Assembly: GCF_014839835.1 (NCBI RefSeq)
Contig: NC_071646.1
Coordinates: 62,001-126,000 of the forward strand
DNA length: 64,000 nucleotides
Direction: 5' to 3'
Source of the DNA: Dryobates pubescens
Taxonomy: Eukaryota > Chordata > Aves > Piciformes > Picidae
Positions 37,501-46,629 of this stretch are shown here, in pieces. The notes beneath the pieces are model-generated. The model was not told where the DNA came from, made no database searches, and saw nothing but the letters and a program-made list of their open reading frames with translations. A program made the translations under genes and the position numbers. Position 1 is the stretch's first letter; each line of letters begins with the position of its first letter.

Positions 37501-37525
37501 CGTCTACAAGTTGGTCAAGGACTAG
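25498..37525 (+). CDS. TEAD3: TEA-domain transcription factor 3 (TEAD3), AUA start, 12 constitutive-path coding exons plus one alternative
   Basis: Coding exons: 25498-25699, 28601-28665, 31215-31277 (or alternative 31407-31469), 33770-33781, 34059-34196, 34440-34483, 34588-34649, 35046-35179, 35831-36004, 36183-36323, 36529-36681, 37412-37525. Joined, they give 433 aa (human TEAD3 is about 435). Order: N-terminal acidic segment; TEA DNA-binding domain (~30-105; [20 protein letters not shown], then [20 protein letters not shown]); proline-rich linker; C-terminal YAP/TAZ-binding immunoglobulin-like fold from ~215, ending HHVYKLVKD. The cysteine in KVCSFGKQ, whose counterpart is palmitoylated in TEAD proteins, is present. 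It binds MCAT sites (CATTCCT) in the nucleus and is the DNA partner of YAP/TAZ in Hippo signalling. The linker motifs [13 protein letters not shown] and AMNL point to TEAD3 rather than TEAD1, 2 or 4. No in-frame ATG precedes the AUA. Confidence 0.95.
25700..28600 (+). other. TEAD3 intron after the first coding exon
   Basis: A 2.9 kb intron. It holds a short CR1 remnant at 26198-26262. A compact, non-repetitive, partly CpG-rich stretch with TA-rich cores lies at 27880-28110, a candidate regulatory element. Confidence 0.6.
26198..26262 (-). mobile_element. CR1 LINE terminal remnant
   Basis: tcataggatggcttgtgctg followed by ggaaaggaccttaaagag and ccagttctagcc matches the extreme CR1 3' end in reverse. 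Only ~60 bp remain. Confidence 0.6.
29231..29530 (-). mobile_element. CR1 LINE 3' fragment
   Basis: Clear reverse-strand CR1 landmarks: gtccaaccccctgctaaaca, gtttgcccaggat-type bridge, ctccagaggagactccacag, gcagcctgctccagggatc, tggaacctcctgggttcc and cactggcccttgtcctgtca. The same subfamily variant appears on the opposite strand at 43490-43768. The 5' limit may extend to ~29640. Confidence 0.85.
30123..30725 (-). mobile_element. CR1 LINE fragment with ORF2 C-terminal remnant
   Basis: About 600 bp. The 3' end is marked by atagaatcatggaatcatta. Further in, the minus strand still reads [20 protein letters not shown] and [13 protein letters not shown]-type peptides, the C-terminal end of the CR1 reverse-transcriptase ORF. 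This is the best-preserved CR1 coding remnant on this strand, but it is strongly 5'-truncated and inactive. Confidence 0.88.
31215..31277 (+). CDS. TEAD3: TEAD3 recognition-helix exon, copy A
   Basis: 63 bp, phase 0 at both ends, between acceptor gctag and donor gtacgt. Encodes [16 protein letters not shown] followed by QVGIK, the version I remember in mammalian TEAD3. It covers helix 3 of the TEA domain, which enters the DNA major groove. It can be swapped with the 63-bp exon at 31407-31469 without a change of frame. Confidence 0.93.
31407..31469 (+). CDS. TEAD3: TEAD3 recognition-helix exon, copy B (alternative)
   Basis: 63 bp, phase 0 at both ends, between acceptor ctgcag and donor gtatgc, 129 bp downstream of copy A. 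Encodes [16 protein letters not shown] followed by QSKLK. It matches copy A at 14 of 21 residues and is closer to the sequence used by TEAD1, 2 and 4. Equal length and phase, adjacency and strong splice sites point to a tandem-duplicated, probably mutually exclusive exon. Which copy is used in which tissue cannot be read from DNA. Confidence 0.9.
31470..33769 (+). other. TEAD3 intron after the alternative exon
   Basis: A 2.3 kb intron. It contains a ~152-157 bp tandem duplication (32522-32830) and no recognised CR1. A G-run near 32280 follows a pyrimidine/purine switch. Confidence 0.6.
32522..32830. repeat. Two-copy tandem duplication, ~152-157 bp unit
   Basis: The series agccccttgccatg, then caaggtccc, caaagcat, accagctccccatg, gtccaag or tccaagc, and ggggccaccatcag occurs twice at a constant offset of 152-157 bp. 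The copies differ by perhaps a fifth of positions plus small gaps, so the duplication is not recent. Confidence 0.8.
33770..33781 (+). CDS. TEAD3: TEAD3 12-nt microexon
   Basis: Twelve bases encoding Ala-Met-Asn-Leu between a good acceptor (gtgcacag) and a consensus donor (gtaagt). Human TEAD3 carries the same AMNL after the recognition-helix segment. The exon is phase 0 at both ends, so skipping it removes four residues without a frameshift. TEAD1 has an equivalent optional four-residue insert. Confidence 0.9.
35261..35783 (+). mobile_element. CR1 LINE fragment, sense orientation
   Basis: Starts in the ORF2 C-terminal region (peptides such as [19 protein letters not shown] in one frame) and runs to a typical CR1 3' end with gttctgtggttctat. 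About 520 bp, between two TEAD3 exons of the YAP-binding domain. Confidence 0.9.
36745..37165 (+). mobile_element. CR1 LINE 3' fragment, sense orientation
   Basis: Landmarks in order: ggtccagaggaggccatgaa, cggcctggagaagagaatgc, ggttgcccagggaggctgtg, gaggtgttcaaggccaggc, gatctttaagatccaaccca and attccatgattcc. It fills over half of the last TEAD3 intron. Confidence 0.92.
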
Positions 37526-38132
37526 GGGCCCCCAGGGACGGGGGATGAGGGGTACAAGGGAGGGAGGGGGCCACACAGAAAAGCTGCCTGTGCCTGTTAC
37601 CTTGTGAGAAGTCACTTGAAGAGAGGAAGAGGAGGAGGAAGAAAAACAATAGCCAAAAAAGACTGATTTGCAATTGCAGATGTTTTCTACTTAGGAACAG
37701 TTTCTCTTTTTTTTTAATAAATAAATATTAAAAAAAAAATAAAAAAAAAAAGAAGAATGGAAAAAGAAGCAGAGGGAGGAAGGAAACCCCATGGCCAGTG
37801 CTGGATGAAAGGAGACCAGCTCTTGGTGTTGCCAAGGAAGGCCAGGAGCCCACCCTGCCACCAGCAGTGGGATGTTGGAGTGGAGGACAACCCAAGCCTT
37901 CTTTCTGCCCCCTCCCTCACTCAGATGTGATCCTGATCATGAGTGCAGAGAGTGAGTACAGATGGGCTGGAGGACGCAGCTTCATGTCAGGTCTGGTCCC
38001 AAATCCATTGAATGCATGGCAGTGGCTGCGTTGTTGGCATTACCCAGCAGAGCCCAGGCAGTGGTGAAGATGTGGGGATGGATGTGATAAGGTGGGAGCA
38101 AGGCAGGGCAGGGTGGCAGCAAGAAATGCTGA

Positions 38133-38290
38133 TGGGTACTGGCACCTAGGATGCTTCTCCCCAAGGACTGGCATCTGGGATGCTGCTTCTCTTTGGGTAC
38201 TGGGACCTGGGATGCTCCTTCTCCCTTGGGGATCAGCACCCAGGATGCGCCTTCTGCCCAGGTATTGTAACCTGGGATGCTCCTTCTCTA
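38133..38290. repeat. Five-copy ~32-bp minisatellite
   Basis: Units share the core tactgggacctgggatgctc followed by cttctc; copies begin near 38133, 38164, 38195, 38227 and 38258 with modest divergence. It lies in the presumed TEAD3 3' UTR. Confidence 0.8.
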
Positions 38291-38751
38291 CACCTGCCCA
38301 GGGAACCAGGGCCAATGGTGCTGAAGGCATGAGGGCATCAATGATGCAAACCGTTTTTTCCTGGCTCTATTTTTTTCTCCTTTTTGAAAATTCAAGTGCT
38401 TTTAATACTTTTTAAAAAGACACCAAGCTTGTAATCGGGATGATGCCCCTCTGCAGTGCCCCAGACCTGCTCCACTCCCTCCATGTGCTAGTGACCAGAG
38501 GAGGTGATGCAACTGGGTTTGCTGAGGACCGGGCTTCTGCTAGAGAAGGCTTGGGCATGTCTCCATCTCTCTGAGGCCACTGCAGAACAGAGCAGTGAAT
38601 TTGATGTGGCAGTGGGATGCCCTGAGCTCTGAGGGTTGGTGTGGGGCAAATGTACCCCTGCAGTCTCTTGCCAAAGAGTAATGACAGTACAGTGAGGGTG
38701 GGTTTGGCTCTTCACCCTGCATGTGCACATTTTCTCTCTTGGGGCCGGGGC

Positions 38752-38772
38752 GTGTGTGTGTGTGTGTGTGTG
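38752..38772. repeat. (GT)n microsatellite
   Basis: About ten uninterrupted gt units followed by a pyrimidine-rich tract. Likely length-polymorphic. Confidence 0.9.
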
Positions 38773-40320
38773 CTCTTTCACCTTTTTTGCCTTTTTTTTC
38801 TGTGTCAGTTTCAGCTGCTCCCCACTTGCCTGCATCCCATGGGACGCATCTGGGGAATCAGCTCCTGTGGAAGAAGCACATTGTGCAAAGTCGGGCAACG
38901 CTGTGGGTGGGCAGAGTTTGGGACAGAGAGGACAGAATGGGGAGAGAGGACAGGAGGGACACCAGGACAGGGGACTGGGTCTGCTTGGAGGTGTTTTTGT
39001 AGCAACAGCCCAAAGTAAGCCAAGACAGTGTGCCAGGTCAAAGACAAGGGCACAGCATAGGGAGAGCATCTCTGAGGCGTAGGCGGAATGCAGAGGGACA
39101 GAGGTTGGGTTTGGTGGCAGTGGCACAGAGCAGGGTGGCAGGAGGCTGTCAGGGAGATGGGGAGCCTAGGATGGGCAGGTCTCAGGTTTATGGTGCTGGC
39201 AGGGGAGCAAAGGCAGGAGGAGCTAGCGTGCTGGGTGCTGTGGGAGAGCAGGAGTAGTTTGAAAGGTGCAGGAGCCTGGGACAGAGCAGGCAGGGGGGTT
39301 TAGGCTTGATGCTGCCAGGTGAGGAGCAGGAACAGTCCCAGAGTGTAGGAAAGGGTCTTGCTGCCATCACCATGCCACATGTCCCATGAGCCGTAGGGAC
39401 TTCAACCTGTTGCTGCTGGGAGAAGCCACCCATCTCTGTGGGATCTGCTCCTGGGCTTGGTGGTGGGGCTGGACAGAGAGCAGGGGGGAAAGAGAGGGAA
39501 AAATCCCAGGGAAGGCACTGGCATCCCATGGCAGGGCTGTGCAGGGGCTGCCTGGCCGAGTTCTGATATGTAGCATGTTTTGTTAGTCCTTTCATGGTTA
39601 TTTTCCTTTCTTCCATTTCACTCACTGACCTAAAACTCTGGGAATGAAAACTCCAAACTTCCTCACCGTAAAACCCTGCTGTCAGCCCCGCCAGGGCACG
39701 AAGCTCTTTGGTAACTGGACTGGTTTGTGTCTCCACCTTTCCCTCCATCCCAGCATCCCGCCTGCACTGAGCCTGGGGTGTGCCCGCCTGCACCCCGTGC
39801 ACACGCTGCTTGGTGCCCCCATGACCATGGCCAGGGTTCAGCCACAATTCCCGAGACACTTTCTCAACCCTTCTTGCCCCATCCCTCCCTCAGCCCCTCC
39901 ATTCTCCTCCGGTGTATTTATGAATTTCACATGAAGTACTGTTTTATTTTTTTAAAGACTTTGTAAAGCTTTCCAGGGTTACAGTCACCATTTTTAGAGC
40001 TGTGTCAGTCCACAATGTTAAAAATCCAGGGTTTTTTATGTATTATATTTTTTGTGTATTTTTTTAATCCAGCTGTGAGGGGTTGTATCATATATTTGTT
40101 GTGTTTACTGTATCTGTCCAACTTTGGAGAGAGGAGACTGTGGAGCTCCATGAAAACTACGGTCTGCTGAAAAACAACAACCAAACACCACCACAAAACA
40201 AACATTAAAATTATTTGTTCATGGGTTGGCTCAAGTGCTTCTGAAGTTCCTGTGCTTTATTTGCTGTGGATTTCTCTGCCATCCAGGACTCTGAGGGCTG
40301 CAAAATCCCCATGTATGGGT

Positions 40321-40497
40321 GATTCTGGGTGGTAAGGCACTGAAATAGGTTGCCCAGGGAGCCAGTTGAGTCACCATCCTTGGAGGTGTTCAACAAATGT
40401 GTGGATCTGGCACCTGGGGACATGGATTGGTGCCCGTGGTGTCTGAGGTTGATGGTTGGACTCGATCTTAAGTGGTCTGGATCCCTCAGCACAACAG
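40321..40497 (+). mobile_element. CR1 LINE 3' fragment
   Basis: ggcactgaaataggttgccc, then ccttggaggtgttcaac and ggttggactcgatcttaa are CR1 3' landmarks in sense orientation. About 175 bp, just past the likely TEAD3 transcript end. Confidence 0.75.
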
Positions 40498-40579
40498 AGA
40501 CGTGGACATTGCGGAGTGTGGCCAGAGAAGACTGTAGCAATGCTGGGAGTGCTGGAAGTCCTCTGCTGTGAGGGCAGAG

Positions 40580-40930
40580 TGACAAGAGTTAGGGTTCTTC
40601 AGCATGGAGGCTCCAGGGAGACTTTCTGGTGGCCTTTCAGTGCTTAACAGAGCCAAGAAGGCGGCTGGGGACAGACTTTTGAGCACAGCCTATTATGACA
40701 GGACAAGGGGTGATGGCTTTAACTAGAAGGAGGAGACTCACAATGGAGAGCAGAAATGTTTTACACTGAGAGTGGCGAGACCCCGTGCTAGGTTGCCCAG
40801 AGAGGTGAGAGATGCCCCACCCCCGGCACCACTGCAGGTCAGGCTGTTTGGGTCTCTAGCTGCAGATGTCCCTGCTTGCACTGGATGGGCTTTACAGGTC
40901 TCTTCCCACTCAAACCTGTTTGTGACTCTG
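40580..40930 (+). mobile_element. CR1 LINE 3' fragment
   Basis: catggaggctccagggagac, ctggggacagacttttgagc, gacaggacaaggggtgatgg, aggttgcccagagaggtga and tttgtgactctg follow the CR1 3' order. Closely resembles the copies at 49617 and 52755 (shared ggacaaggggt and gttgcagatgtccctgct-type blocks), so these belong to one subfamily. Confidence 0.85.
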
Positions 40931-41450
40931 AGCAGCAGCCCGCACGCCCCTCAGGACACGTCGGGCCCTGCCCACGCAGCGGCTGCCGCCTGCTCCCGGG
41001 AGCTGCAGCGCAGAGCGCAGCAGCCCCCACCGCCCTCCCGCGCCTCACCGCCTTCCGCTCCCATCCACGCCCAGCACCGCCCGCACCACTTCTCGGGCCG
41101 TTCCCGTTCCCTTTCCCGTTCCCGTTCTCGTCCCCGTTCTCGTTCTCGTTCTCGTCCCCGCCCCCGCTCCGCCCCAGCGCTGTCTGTCGGGATTCGTAGT
41201 CCCGCTGCCCAGAGCCCGTTCCCAGCTGTCCCAGGTTTGCTCCGCGCCCCCCCGCCTCCCCTCCCCCGCCCCCCTCCGCGCTCCCCGCAGTCCCGCGTCC
41301 CGGTCCCGGTCCCGGTCCCGGTCCCACCTGTTGCTCTGCTCTTCTCCCACCTCCCGTGTCTGGCTTTCGGTTCCGCCTGTTGCTCCTCGCTCCGGTCCCG
41401 GTTCCGCTGCCCGCCCGGTCCTGTAGGTAGCTGAGAGGGGGTAGGGGTGG
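40931..41450 (+). promoter_or_regulatory. CpG island, probable SMPD2 promoter and non-coding exon 1
   Basis: CpG-dense, with two simple hexamer tracts: gttctc/gttccc units at 41097-41160 and ggtccc units at 41300-41330. At 41187-41206 lies gggattcgtagtcccgc, near-palindromic and similar on its reverse strand to the ACTACAATTCCC core bound by ZNF143 in housekeeping promoters. A possible donor follows at 41427. SMPD2 starts 0.9 kb downstream on the same strand behind an acceptor, which fits a non-coding first exon here. Confidence 0.6.
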
Positions 41451-42350
41451 GAAAGCGACCCCGAGGGGGGTCAGCTCCGTGAAGAGACCCCGATATTGGC
41501 ACGGGGCAGGGACGGGATGAGCCTCTCGGTAATCCGGTGGGACGGGCAGCGCCTGGCTGCCTGTATCCTGCTGCCTGTACCCCACTCACTGCACACAGCT
41601 GCCTATACGTGGCCGCCAGCACTGCACGGCCTGTACCCTGCTGCCTGTACCCCAATGATGGTACCCATTTGCCTTTCCCAGCTGCCTGTGCCCGGCTGAC
41701 TGCACCCATCTGGTTGCACTCCGCTACCTACACCTGCTGCTTGTTCCCCACTGCTGCTCCCCAGCATCCCACAGCCCTGGGTTTGCTTATTTTGGCTCTA
41801 AAATGGTCACGGATTGTGCCCATTTCCCACGGAGGGAGGTGTGGGAGAATCAGGGCTGGCAGAGTTGCCTCACAAACTGGAGCTGCTTCAGGTGCTGCTG
41901 GTTTCTACCAGGGTTTGGGGTCCTCAGAAGGATCTGTGGGCTCCCCAGGTGGGACAGTGGTCCACACCCACCTCTTGCAGTGCTGCTTTGAACCTGCGGT
42001 GGAAAGTCCACCAGGAGCAAGAGGCAGGAGCAGACAAAGGCTTTGAGCCCCATACCCCACTCCTGGCCCACCACTGTCCCCATCTGTGGGATGGAGGGGT
42101 CATCCACCTGGCTCGGGCACATGGGTCCCTGTCTGGGATCAAGCTGGGGTTCAGGGTGGGCTTTGTGGGTGGGGGAGGAGGAGACAGCATGGGCCACACT
42201 GGAGCACCCCAAGTGCTCCTCCTTCCTGGCCTTTGCCTCGACCCAGCTTCATGCCCATGGCAGCCTGGCTCCCCAGCTCTGCTCCCTAGGACTGTCACCC
42301 CCACCTGCTCCCCACAGGACCTCTCTCTGTCTGCCGTTGTCCCCCAGCCA
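41451..42350 (+). other. SMPD2 5' intron or leader
   Basis: Contains degenerate repeats of gctgcctgtaccc at 41560-41760. The SMPD2 reading frame stays open upstream of its ATG as far as ~41814, but the acceptors before 42318 and 42348 and the human start argue that this is non-coding. Confidence 0.5.
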
Positions 42351-45300
42351 ATGATGGAGGGAGATTCCCCCCTGCAGCTCCGTGTCTTTGACCTCAATTG
42401 CTGGTGAGTCCAGAGTTCTGTGGGGCCGCACTGGGCTGTGGGACTGAGACGTGCACCGGGAGAGAGGTCCCACCTTGGGGTCACCTTTGTGTCCCCTTTG
42501 TTTCAAGGTCACGATGCCCTGCCAGCCGCAAAGATTCATGAGGTGTTTGGCTAAACATTGTTCCCCATCCCCTCTGTGCTCCCCAAGACAAGGGCCACCT
42601 ATTCACACGCCAGCCAGTGATGAGCTGCCTCAATTCTGCAGGGAGGAAAAGCTGTCGCCACATGGCCCTTTCCCGCTTCCCTTCCATCTGCCCCAGTCAG
42701 CATCCTACCCATACCAGTACTGGAGGCCTCTCTTCCCCCATTTTGGGTCCTGGTGTGCCCCATTGTGTCCCAGTAGTCCCCATCACCCTGTGCCCCCTCA
42801 AGCTGTGACCTCTCGGCAGGGGCATCCGCTACCTGAGCAAGCGGCGGCAAGAGCGTGTGGAGCTCATCGGGGACACGCTGTGCCAGGAGGGCTTTGACCT
42901 GGTGCTTCTCCAGGAGGTGAGAGTGGCCTGTGAGCTGAGTGTGTCTGTTCTCAGCCTGTGAGACCTGGCCAGGCTGGAGAGCTGGGGGAGAGGAACCTCA
43001 TGAAGTTCTACCAGGACAAGTGTAGGGTCCTGCACCTGGGAAGGAACAACCCCCTGCAGTAGTACAGGTGAGGTAGGACCTGCTGGGAGGCAGCTCCATG
43101 GAGAAGGACCTGAGAGTGCTGGGGGACAGTTCACCATAAGCCAGCAATATGCCGTCATGGCCTAGAAGGCCAAAGGTGTCCGGGGGACATAAAGAAGAGT
43201 GTGGCCAGCAGGGTGAGGGGTGCTCTCTTGCTGCTCTGCCTTGCCTAGTCAGGCCACAGCTGGAGTCTTGCATCCAGTTCTTGGCTCCCCAGTTCTAGAG
43301 AGATAGGGAACTGCTGGGGAGAGTCCAGTGGAGGCTGGAAAACAGCTGAGAGGCCTGGAGCAGCTCTGTGAGGAGAAAAGGTTGAGAGCCCTGAGACTGT
43401 TGAGCCTGGAGAAGAGCGGCCTGAGAGGGGATCTGATCAATGCTCAGCAAGAGCTGAAGCGTGGGGGGCAAGAGGCTGGGGCCAGAATCCTGTCAGTGGT
43501 GCCCAGTGACAGGACAAGGGCCAGTGGGCACAAACTGGAACCCAGGAGGTTCCATCTGAACAGGGGGAGAAAATTCTTCGGTGTGAGGATGCAGAGCCCT
43601 GGAGCAGGCTGCCCAGAGAGGTTGTGGAGTCTCCTCTGGAGAGCTTCCAACCTCACCTGGCCATTGTGATCCTGGGCAAGCTGCTGTGGCTACCCTGCTA
43701 GTGCAGGGGGGTTGGACTGGGTGAGCCCCAGAAGTCCCTTCCAGCCCCCAGCATGATGGAATTTTTGGATTTTGAGATGAACATGTCCATTCTCAGCCCC
43801 TCCTGCTGTTCTCCAGGTGTGGAGCGAGAAGGACTACAGCAACCTGAAGGTGAAGCTGGGAGGACGCTACCCCTTCTCCCATTACTTCCGCAGGTGAGAG
43901 GGGCTGGGGCAGCTCCTCCTGGGGCTGTCTATGGGCTGGTGGCAGGTCTGTGCCACGTCCTCAGTGTTTGCCATGTGGATAGATCAGTGTGGGTGCTCTA
44001 GGTCACTTCTGTTGCTATGGGAGACCCCATGCCTCAAAAGCAGCATGCTTATGGTAGCACAGGGGTGCCCAGGCACTGGGGGAGCCCCAGTGGCTCGATG
44101 CTGGCAAGAGGCAGAGGTGGGTGGGCACCATGCTTCCTCACTGTCCTTTTCCCTTCCCACAGTGGGGTGATTGGCAGCGGCCTCTGCATCTTCTCCAAGT
44201 TCCCCATCCTGGACACCCTCCTCTACCAGTACTCCCTGAACGGGTACCCCTACATGGTGAGTGGGGTGGGGGTCACCTGGCGCCATGGTGCTTGCTCTCA
44301 GGCAGCCTCATCAGCCCCAACCTGCTCCCTTCCCCTCCGTCAGCTCCAGCACGGGGACTGGTTCTGTGGCAAGTCTGTTGGCCTCGTCATCATGAAGATC
44401 TCTGGGATCCTCTTCAATGTCTACATCACCCATGTGAGTGCCCTGCAGAAGGACCTGGCATGGGGATGATGAGGAGGAGGGGGACAAGTGGCTATATCTC
44501 TCCTTCATTATCCCCTTGCTTTACCCACTGCTCTGCACCATCTCTCCTGGGTCTACACTGATTTAATGAAACATTGCTCTCGAGGGGGCTGGGGGACAGG
44601 CACCCACAACTTGGCTGTGCAATGGGGTGAGCATCCCACGCTGTCCCCAGAAGGGGCGAGAAGGAGAAGAGTGGTCAGCCAAACCCCAAAGGGACTGTCT
44701 GCAGGGACTGAGTGTGTTTGTGGGGAGCCTAGGGAGCAGGGCAGATACTGGCATGGCAGGGGAGGTAACAGCCCCTTTGCCCCTGTTTCTCACCAGCTGC
44801 ACGCAGAGTACTGCCGGGAGAAGGATGCCTACCTGCCCCACCGCCTGGTGCAGGCCTGGGAGCTGGCCCAGTTCATACGGTGAGCTGCCCTGGGGGTTCC
44901 ACAGGGTGTGCACAATGATCCCTACCTACCCCTGAGGCTTGCGCTACAGACAGCTCCCAGTTGCACCAGTCCCAGCCAGGAGTAAGGCTGGGGAGGACTG
45001 GTGGAAGTCCCAGTCGCCCCAGTCTGACGTGGGCCATCCCTGTGCCCACAGACACACCTCGAAGGCAGCAGACGTGGTGCTGCTGGGAGGGGACCTGAAC
45101 ATGCACCCTGAAGATGTGGGCATCCGGTTGCTGCGTGGGTGGACAGGGCTGCGGGATGCCTTTGCCGAGGCCATGCGCTTTGAGGTGAGCATCAGGAGGT
45201 GAAGGGGGTCCCAGGGCACCAAAAGAGCCCCCTCACCCACCCAGGGGTTTGGTCTCAGGGCTGTGAGGACGGCTGCACCCTCATCCCCAAGAACTGCTTC

Positions 45301-46192
45301 ACTGACAAGGCAGAGCTGTTGCCCTTCCCCCTGGGCATCCGCATCGACTACATCCTCTACAAGGTACTGGGGCCACCCTCAGCCCTTTGGCTGGGGGGAA
45401 GGGTGGGGTGGGGAGAGCACCAGCATGACCCCCTCCTGTCCCCTCACCCAGGCCATCTCCAGCTTCGTAGTGAAGTGCAAAGAGCTGAAGACCACCACAG
45501 GGACAGCCCCAGGAATGGACATCCCCTTCTCGGACCATGAAGCTGTGATGGCCACACTGCACATCAAGAGGCAGGGACAGGCTGCAGGTGACACCCTTGG
45601 CACAGCTGGTAAGGTTGGGGGTTGCTTCTAGGGTACCCCATATGCTGCGGGTGCTCATGGATGGACAGTTGGAGAGAGTTTTGGGGGCTGTTTGCCCCCT
45701 TATTTGGGGCATCGCTTGGGGGGGCTGCTTGTGGAAGGGTGCATGGACAGGGCAGAGTGGTAGCGATGAGGTTAATAAAGGGCACCAAGGGGTGAAAAGT
45801 GAATGCAAGGGAGGTGCTCCCCTGCTGAGCACCTCCTGTTCTCTGCAGAGCCAATGATGGCAGACGTGGTGACAGAGGCACGGACAGAGGTGGGCGTGGG
45901 GCTGCGAGCAGCACAGCGGCAGCGATACTCCACGGGCAGGATGGCTGTGCTGGCCCTGCTGCTGCTGCTGGTGCAGGCAGCAGCTGCACTGGGCACACTG
46001 GTGGGGTTGGGCACTGAACAGCCCTTCCCCAAGCTCTCCTTTTCCCTGCTGGCCTTCGCTGCCATTGGCATCCTCCTCCTTGCCACCAGCCTGTACCTCT
46101 TCCACACCATGGAGGTGAAGATGCTGCAGGGCACCGAGGAGCAGATGCAGATGGCACTGCGGACACTACAGGAGCATCCCCAGGGCAGCTGA
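42351..46192 (+). CDS. SMPD2: Neutral sphingomyelinase 1 (SMPD2), complete, 10 coding exons
   Basis: Coding exons: 42351-42403, 42820-42916, 43817-43893, 44163-44256, 44344-44433, 44797-44879, 45052-45184, 45259-45363, 45452-45587, 45849-46192; 403 aa (human 423). It belongs to the Mg-dependent DNase-I-like phosphodiesterase family and hydrolyses sphingomyelin (and lyso-PAF in vitro) to ceramide and phosphocholine at ER/nuclear membranes. Catalytic features are visible: Glu in LLQEVWSEKD (residue 50), His in YITHLHAEY, Asp179 and Asn181 in GGDLNMHPED, Asp272-His273 in FSDHEA. Two hydrophobic segments near the C-terminus (MAVLALLLLLVQAAAALG and LLAFAAIGILLLATSLYLFH) are the membrane anchors. 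Two adjacent ATGs open the frame; starting at the second (42354) makes the catalytic residues fall on exactly the human numbers. Confidence 0.96.
42946..43768 (+). mobile_element. CR1 LINE fragment filling an SMPD2 intron
   Basis: About 820 bp of the 900-bp intron 42917-43816. It includes the ORF2 region upstream of the 3' UTR (blocks like cctggccaggctggagagct, tctaccaggacaag, agggtcctgcacctggg) and ends with agcatgatggaattttt. It is the longest CR1 copy in the window and of the same subfamily as the reverse-strand copy at 29231-29530. Confidence 0.9.
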
Positions 46193-46581
46193 GCTGCGGG
46201 CTGTGGGTGTCTCATGTTCCCTCATGTGTGTCCCATGATGTCCCCCTCCAGCCCCATCCTGGTCTTTTTTAGTCCCTTTTTCTAGGTGACATCTGGTTTT
46301 AGGCAAGCAGCGCTGTGGCCGGCTCTGTGGTGCGGTCAGCAGCTGCCTCTCTGGGTGCAATTAAGATTTTGGGGGGAAACTTGGCACTTTGCCCCTCATG
46401 GAAACCACTGCAGAGGCAGTTTTTAATTGCTGGGGGTTTTAATACACTCTTTCTACCTGGAGGCACCCGCCAGCATGGCTGGGAGGTTCAGAGGCTCAGC
46501 CTCCCCTTGCCCATGGTGGTCTTGGGAGTTCCTGGTGAAAACTGATGACTGCTCCAGTAACCAGGTTCGATTTGGGTAGAA

Positions 46582-46587
46582 AATAAA
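46582..46587 (+). terminator. SMPD2: SMPD2 poly(A) signal
   Basis: AATAAA 390 bp after the SMPD2 stop, followed about 25 nt later by a GT-rich cttggtgtgagtc that would serve as the downstream element. It is the only canonical hexamer after the stop on this strand before MICAL1. Confidence 0.8.
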
Positions 46588-46623
46588 GGTGGGATTTGAG
46601 CCCTTGGTGTGAGTCAGGAAGTC

Positions 46624-46629
46624 TTTATT
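46624..46629 (-). terminator. MICAL1: MICAL1 poly(A) signal
   Basis: AATAAA on the minus strand (plus: tttatt). It gives MICAL1 a 3' UTR of about 1.1 kb (46.6-47.75 kb). It faces the SMPD2 signal across a 36-bp gap. Confidence 0.75.

Larger units (their letters stand above)
37526..40230 (+). other. TEAD3: TEAD3 3' UTR (probable), with two candidate poly(A) signals
   Basis: Overlapping AATAAA hexamers at 37716-37721 and 37720-37725 within an A-rich run could give a short UTR of about 0.2 kb. A second candidate end is ATTAAA at 40204-40209, after a long AT-rich stretch (39900-40200) of 3'-UTR character. No other gene or CR1 copy interrupts 37526-40300, which supports a long UTR form, but transcript evidence is needed to choose. 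Confidence 0.55.

Noticed and set aside
37705-37755. A-rich run with AATAAA as a sign of a retroposed gene copy
   Set aside because: It directly follows the authentic TEAD3 stop and UTR, and no processed coding sequence precedes it.
41814-42350. Open frame continuous with SMPD2 upstream of its ATG
   Set aside because: Two splice acceptors and the human start position indicate 5' UTR or intron. The extra sequence resembles no sphingomyelinase N-terminus.
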